10,111 nt of DNA, taken from assembly GCA_965657495.1 (NCBI GenBank), contig CBFHPD010000217.1, positions 1 to 10,111 of the forward strand, in the 5' to 3' direction. This document shows, piece by piece, positions 7,849 through 10,111 of the stretch (position 1 is its first letter; the number at the start of each line of letters is the position of its first letter). The position numbers and the translations under genes were made by a program. Below the pieces are notes generated by a model. It had not been told where the DNA came from and searched no databases. It saw nothing but the letters and a program-made list of their open reading frames with translations. The stretch is from JALQTD01 sp965657495 (lineage in GTDB: Bacteria > Bacteroidota > Bacteroidia > Flavobacteriales_D > Sanyastnellaceae).

Positions 7849-9265
7849 CCCCACCCCCACTCAGAACGCTGTGCCGATGGGCCAAAAAATCGCGTTCGGC
7901 TTCGGCATGCTCGCGAACCAAATGTTCCCCGCAGCCCTCGGCGTCTTCATCATCGTGCTCGTGCAGGACCTCGGGTTCGCGGCCATCCTGTGGGGCATCA
8001 TCCAGTTTTTGCCCCGGGTGTTCGATGCCATCACGGACCCCATCATGGGCTTCATCTCGGACAACACGCGCTCGAAATGGGGCCGCCGCCGGCAATACGT
8101 GTTCATTGGCGCCCTCATCATGGGGCTGGCATACATCGCCATGTGGCAGCTGGACAAAGGCGACGGCGTGGTGTTCAACTTCATCTACTTCCTGAGCTGG
8201 TCACTCGTCTTCTACCTGGGGTTGACCATCTTCAGCGTACCGTACGTGGCGATGGGGTACGAGATCAGCGACGACTTCCACGAGCGGACGCAGATCATGG
8301 CCATCTCCCAGTTCATCGGGCAGTGGGCGTGGGTGATTGCACCGTGGTTTTGGGTGATTTTGTACGACCCGGCGTGGTTCCCCTCCGCGGACCAAGGCGT
8401 GCATGAGTTGTCGGTTTGGGTCGCCATTCCGTGCACCCTTTTCGCGCTCATTCCAGCCATCTTCATCAAGAGCAAATCGACGCTTGACCGCACAGATTTC
8501 GCGCCCATCAGCGCAGGACGCGTGCTGAGCAGCGTCAAGGAGATCTTCGTTTCGGCCTTTGAGGCGTTCCGCATCAAGCAGTTCCGCCAAATCGCCGGTG
8601 CCACCTTCTTGATTTTCAACTCCTTCAACATCATTGCTGCCTACACCTTCCTCATCATCGTGCACTACCTGTTCAACAGCGATCCCGCGAGCGCGGGGTA
8701 CTGGCCGGCGTTGCACGGTTCGGTGGGGGCTTTGGTGACCACCTTCCTCGTCATTCCCCTCGTGGCCCAAATGTCGAAGCGCCTCGGCAAGAAGCGCGCT
8801 TTCGTCGTTTCCCAGCTGATTTCCATCATCGGCTACGTGCTGTTTTGGTTCCTTTTCGTGCCCGGCAAGCCACACCTCTTCTTGTACGCCTTGCCCTTCC
8901 ACTCGTTCGGCATCGGCAGCCTGTTCACCATCATGATGAGCATGACGGCGGACGTGTGCGACCTCGATGAGCTCGAAACCGGCAAGCGGCGCGAAGGCGT
9001 GCTGGGCGCGGTGTACTGGTGGATGGTGAAGCTGGGCTTCGGCGTGGCGGCGCTGCTCGGCGGCGCCATCCTCGCCATCGTGGGATTCGATGCTGAAAAC
9101 GCGACCGAGTCGGCTGTGACGGGCATGCGCGCGTTCTATTCGCTGCTGCCGATTGCCGGCGTGGTGGGCGCGCTTTTGGTCATCAAAAACTACGACATCA
9201 CCGAGGAGCGGGCTGCCCAAATCAAGGCCCAACTCGTCGAAAAACGCTCATCCACCAACGGATAA
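7841..9265 (+). CDS. GPH/MFS-type sugar:cation symporter
   Basis: A 474-residue inner-membrane transporter with twelve hydrophobic segments. The DPIMG..SDNTRSKWGRRR stretch (66-84) between helices 2 and 3 is the signature loop of glycoside-pentoside-hexuronide:cation symporters. A second conserved loop, DVCDLDELETGKRREG (371-386), precedes helix 11, as usual in that family. It should import mono- or oligosaccharides with H+ or Na+. The context (two glucan-degrading lipoproteins upstream, a phosphorylase in the same operon) suggests beta-1,3-gluco-oligosaccharides or glucose, but substrate cannot be read from the sequence. The start ATG overlaps the end of the GH30 gene by 8 bp, pointing to coupled translation; Met13 is an alternative start that would leave the first helix intact. 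The C terminus (about 455-474) is charged and cytoplasmic. Confidence 0.88.
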   Translation: MDNPTPTQNAVPMGQKIAFGFGMLANQMFPAALGVFIIVLVQDLGFAAILWGIIQFLPRVFDAITDPIMGFISDNTRSKWGRRRQYVFIGALIMGLAYIAMWQLDKGDGVVFNFIYFLSWSLVFYLGLTIFSVPYVAMGYEISDDFHERTQIMAISQFIGQWAWVIAPWFWVILYDPAWFPSADQGVHELSVWVAIPCTLFALIPAIFIKSKSTLDRTDFAPISAGRVLSSVKEIFVSAFEAFRIKQFRQIAGATFLIFNSFNIIAAYTFLIIVHYLFNSDPASAGYWPALHGSVGALVTTFLVIPLVAQMSKRLGKKRAFVVSQLISIIGYVLFWFLFVPGKPHLFLYALPFHSFGIGSLFTIMMSMTADVCDLDELETGKRREGVLGAVYWWMVKLGFGVAALLGGAILAIVGFDAENATESAVTGMRAFYSLLPIAGVVGALLVIKNYDITEERAAQIKAQLVEKRSSTNG

Positions 9266-9283
9266 CCCCTCAACTCCCACCCC

Positions 9284-10111
9284 ATGTCTTACCGGAAAGA
9301 GAAAGTCCTTTCGTTGACCGGAACCGAAGTCAACGGCCTCGACCGCAGCGCGTTACAGGAACAATGCGCCCTGCACCTCGACGCGAAAATGCACGGCATC
9401 TGCTTCAGCCCCTACGAGGGCGAGCAAGAACCCGGCGATCCCATCACCGAGGAACAGGTCCGGCGCAAACTCGCCCTCCTCGCTCCGCACGCCAAGTGGG
9501 TCCGCGTCTTCTCGTGCACCGAAGGCAACGAAATCATCCCCCGGCTCGCCCGCGAGTACGGCTTCAAAACGCTCGTCGGCGCTTGGCTCGGCGATGACCT
9601 CGAAAAGAACGAGGAAGAGGTGGCCGCGTTGATCGAGCTCGCCCGCGCCGGCTACGTGGACATCGCGGCTGTCGGCAACGAGGTCATGTACCGCGAAGAA
9701 CTCGAAGAGTCCGAACTCATCGCCTACATCGAGCGCGTGAAGGCCGCACTGCCCGACCTCCCCGTCGGCTACGTGGACGCGTATTACGAGTTCACGAACC
9801 GCCCGCAGATCACCGAGGCGTGCGACGTCATCCTCTCGAATTGCTACCCGTATTGGGAAGGCTGCCACATCGACTATTCCCTGCTTTACATGAAGCAGAT
9901 GTACTATCAGGCCAAACAAGCAGCCGGCTCCAAGCCCGTCATCATCACCGAAACCGGCTGGCCCAGCGCGGGCGAATCCCTCGGTGCCGCCGAACCCGGC
10001 TACGACAACGCCCTCAAGTACTTCATCAACGCCCAAAGCTGGTCCCAAAAAGAGGACATCCCCATGTTCTACTTCTCGGCCTTCGACGAGGGCTGGAAGG
10101 TCGGCGCCGAA
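9284..10111 (+). CDS. Second GH17 protein, no signal peptide, cut by the window end
   Basis: An open frame of 276 codons from ATG 9284 runs off the right edge without a stop. It is a GH17-type TIM barrel: VGAWLG near residue 100, AAVGNEVM with acid/base Glu133, ITETGWPSAG with nucleophile Glu223, and FDEGWK near the end. These line up with the same motifs in the upstream GH17 lipoprotein, so the two are related, but this one lacks the acidic insertion. The N terminus (MSYRKEKVLS) is polar with no hydrophobic stretch, so the protein is probably cytoplasmic, where it could hydrolyse or transglycosylate imported oligosaccharides beside the phosphorylase. The gap from the transporter stop is 18 bp, within operon spacing. 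A GH17 of this type would normally end within a few dozen residues, but a further domain beyond the window cannot be excluded. Confidence 0.85.
   Translation, partial: MSYRKEKVLSLTGTEVNGLDRSALQEQCALHLDAKMHGICFSPYEGEQEPGDPITEEQVRRKLALLAPHAKWVRVFSCTEGNEIIPRLAREYGFKTLVGAWLGDDLEKNEEEVAALIELARAGYVDIAAVGNEVMYREELEESELIAYIERVKAALPDLPVGYVDAYYEFTNRPQITEACDVILSNCYPYWEGCHIDYSLLYMKQMYYQAKQAAGSKPVIITETGWPSAGESLGAAEPGYDNALKYFINAQSWSQKEDIPMFYFSAFDEGWKVGAE

Larger units (their letters stand above)
671..10111 (+). other. Putative beta-1,3-glucan utilisation operon
   Basis: Five genes in one direction with junctions of +3, -4, -8 and +18 bp and no internal room for promoters or terminators. The products form a logical route from extracytoplasmic cleavage and debranching (GH17, GH2-like/GH30) through uptake (GPH symporter) to cytoplasmic phosphorolysis and further GH17 action. 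The operon continues to, and probably beyond, the right edge. The operon call rests on spacing; the substrate assignment is inferred from known activities of GH17, GH30 and GH149. Confidence 0.75.

Noticed and set aside
5869..7860. A 663-codon open frame on the minus strand across the GH2-like/GH30 gene
   Set aside because: It lies entirely opposite a gene with clear catalytic motifs. Its protein is low-complexity, rich in Val, His, Arg and Gly with no domain; it is a by-product of GC-rich third positions in the real gene.

Overview
The window carries one co-directional, tightly packed gene cluster on the + strand. It looks like a locus for handling a beta-1,3-linked glucan (laminarin-type, possibly with beta-1,6 branches). 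The DNA is GC-rich (about 60% by eye) with strong C/G at third codon positions. Two genes begin with typical lipoprotein signal peptides, so the host is a Gram-negative-type bacterium. None of the five start codons has a purine-rich Shine-Dalgarno sequence, which is a known habit of Bacteroidota. A GC-rich, perhaps marine, member of Bacteroidota is my best guess, but no phylogenetic marker is present.

Layout. Positions 1-670 hold no convincing gene. They contain a terminator-like hairpin at the left edge, an AT-rich tract that could include a promoter, and a perfect 8-bp inverted repeat in the presumed leader. Then come five genes: (1) 671-4120, a 1149-residue cytoplasmic enzyme that looks like a clan GH-Q glucan phosphorylase, most likely the beta-1,3-oligoglucan phosphorylase family GH149; (2) 4124-5386, a GH17-type beta-1,3-glucan-active lipoprotein; (3) 5383-7848, a two-domain lipoprotein joining a GH2-like (clan GH-A) TIM barrel to a complete GH30 domain; (4) 7841-9265, a 12-helix sugar:cation symporter of the GPH/MFS type; (5) 9284 to the window end, a second GH17 protein with no signal peptide, cut off by the window edge.

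The spacing is 3 bp, a 4-bp overlap (ATGA), an 8-bp overlap and 18 bp. This implies one polycistronic transcript with translational coupling in the middle.

Inferred working model: the two lipoproteins cut and debranch the glucan outside the cytoplasm. The symporter takes up the resulting oligosaccharides. In the cytoplasm the phosphorylase releases glucose-1-phosphate, and the unsignalled GH17 cleaves or rearranges oligosaccharides. No SusC/SusD pair, regulator, GH16 or GH3 lies in the window, though any could be just outside. The family calls rest on motifs read by eye; the substrate is inference from the gene combination.
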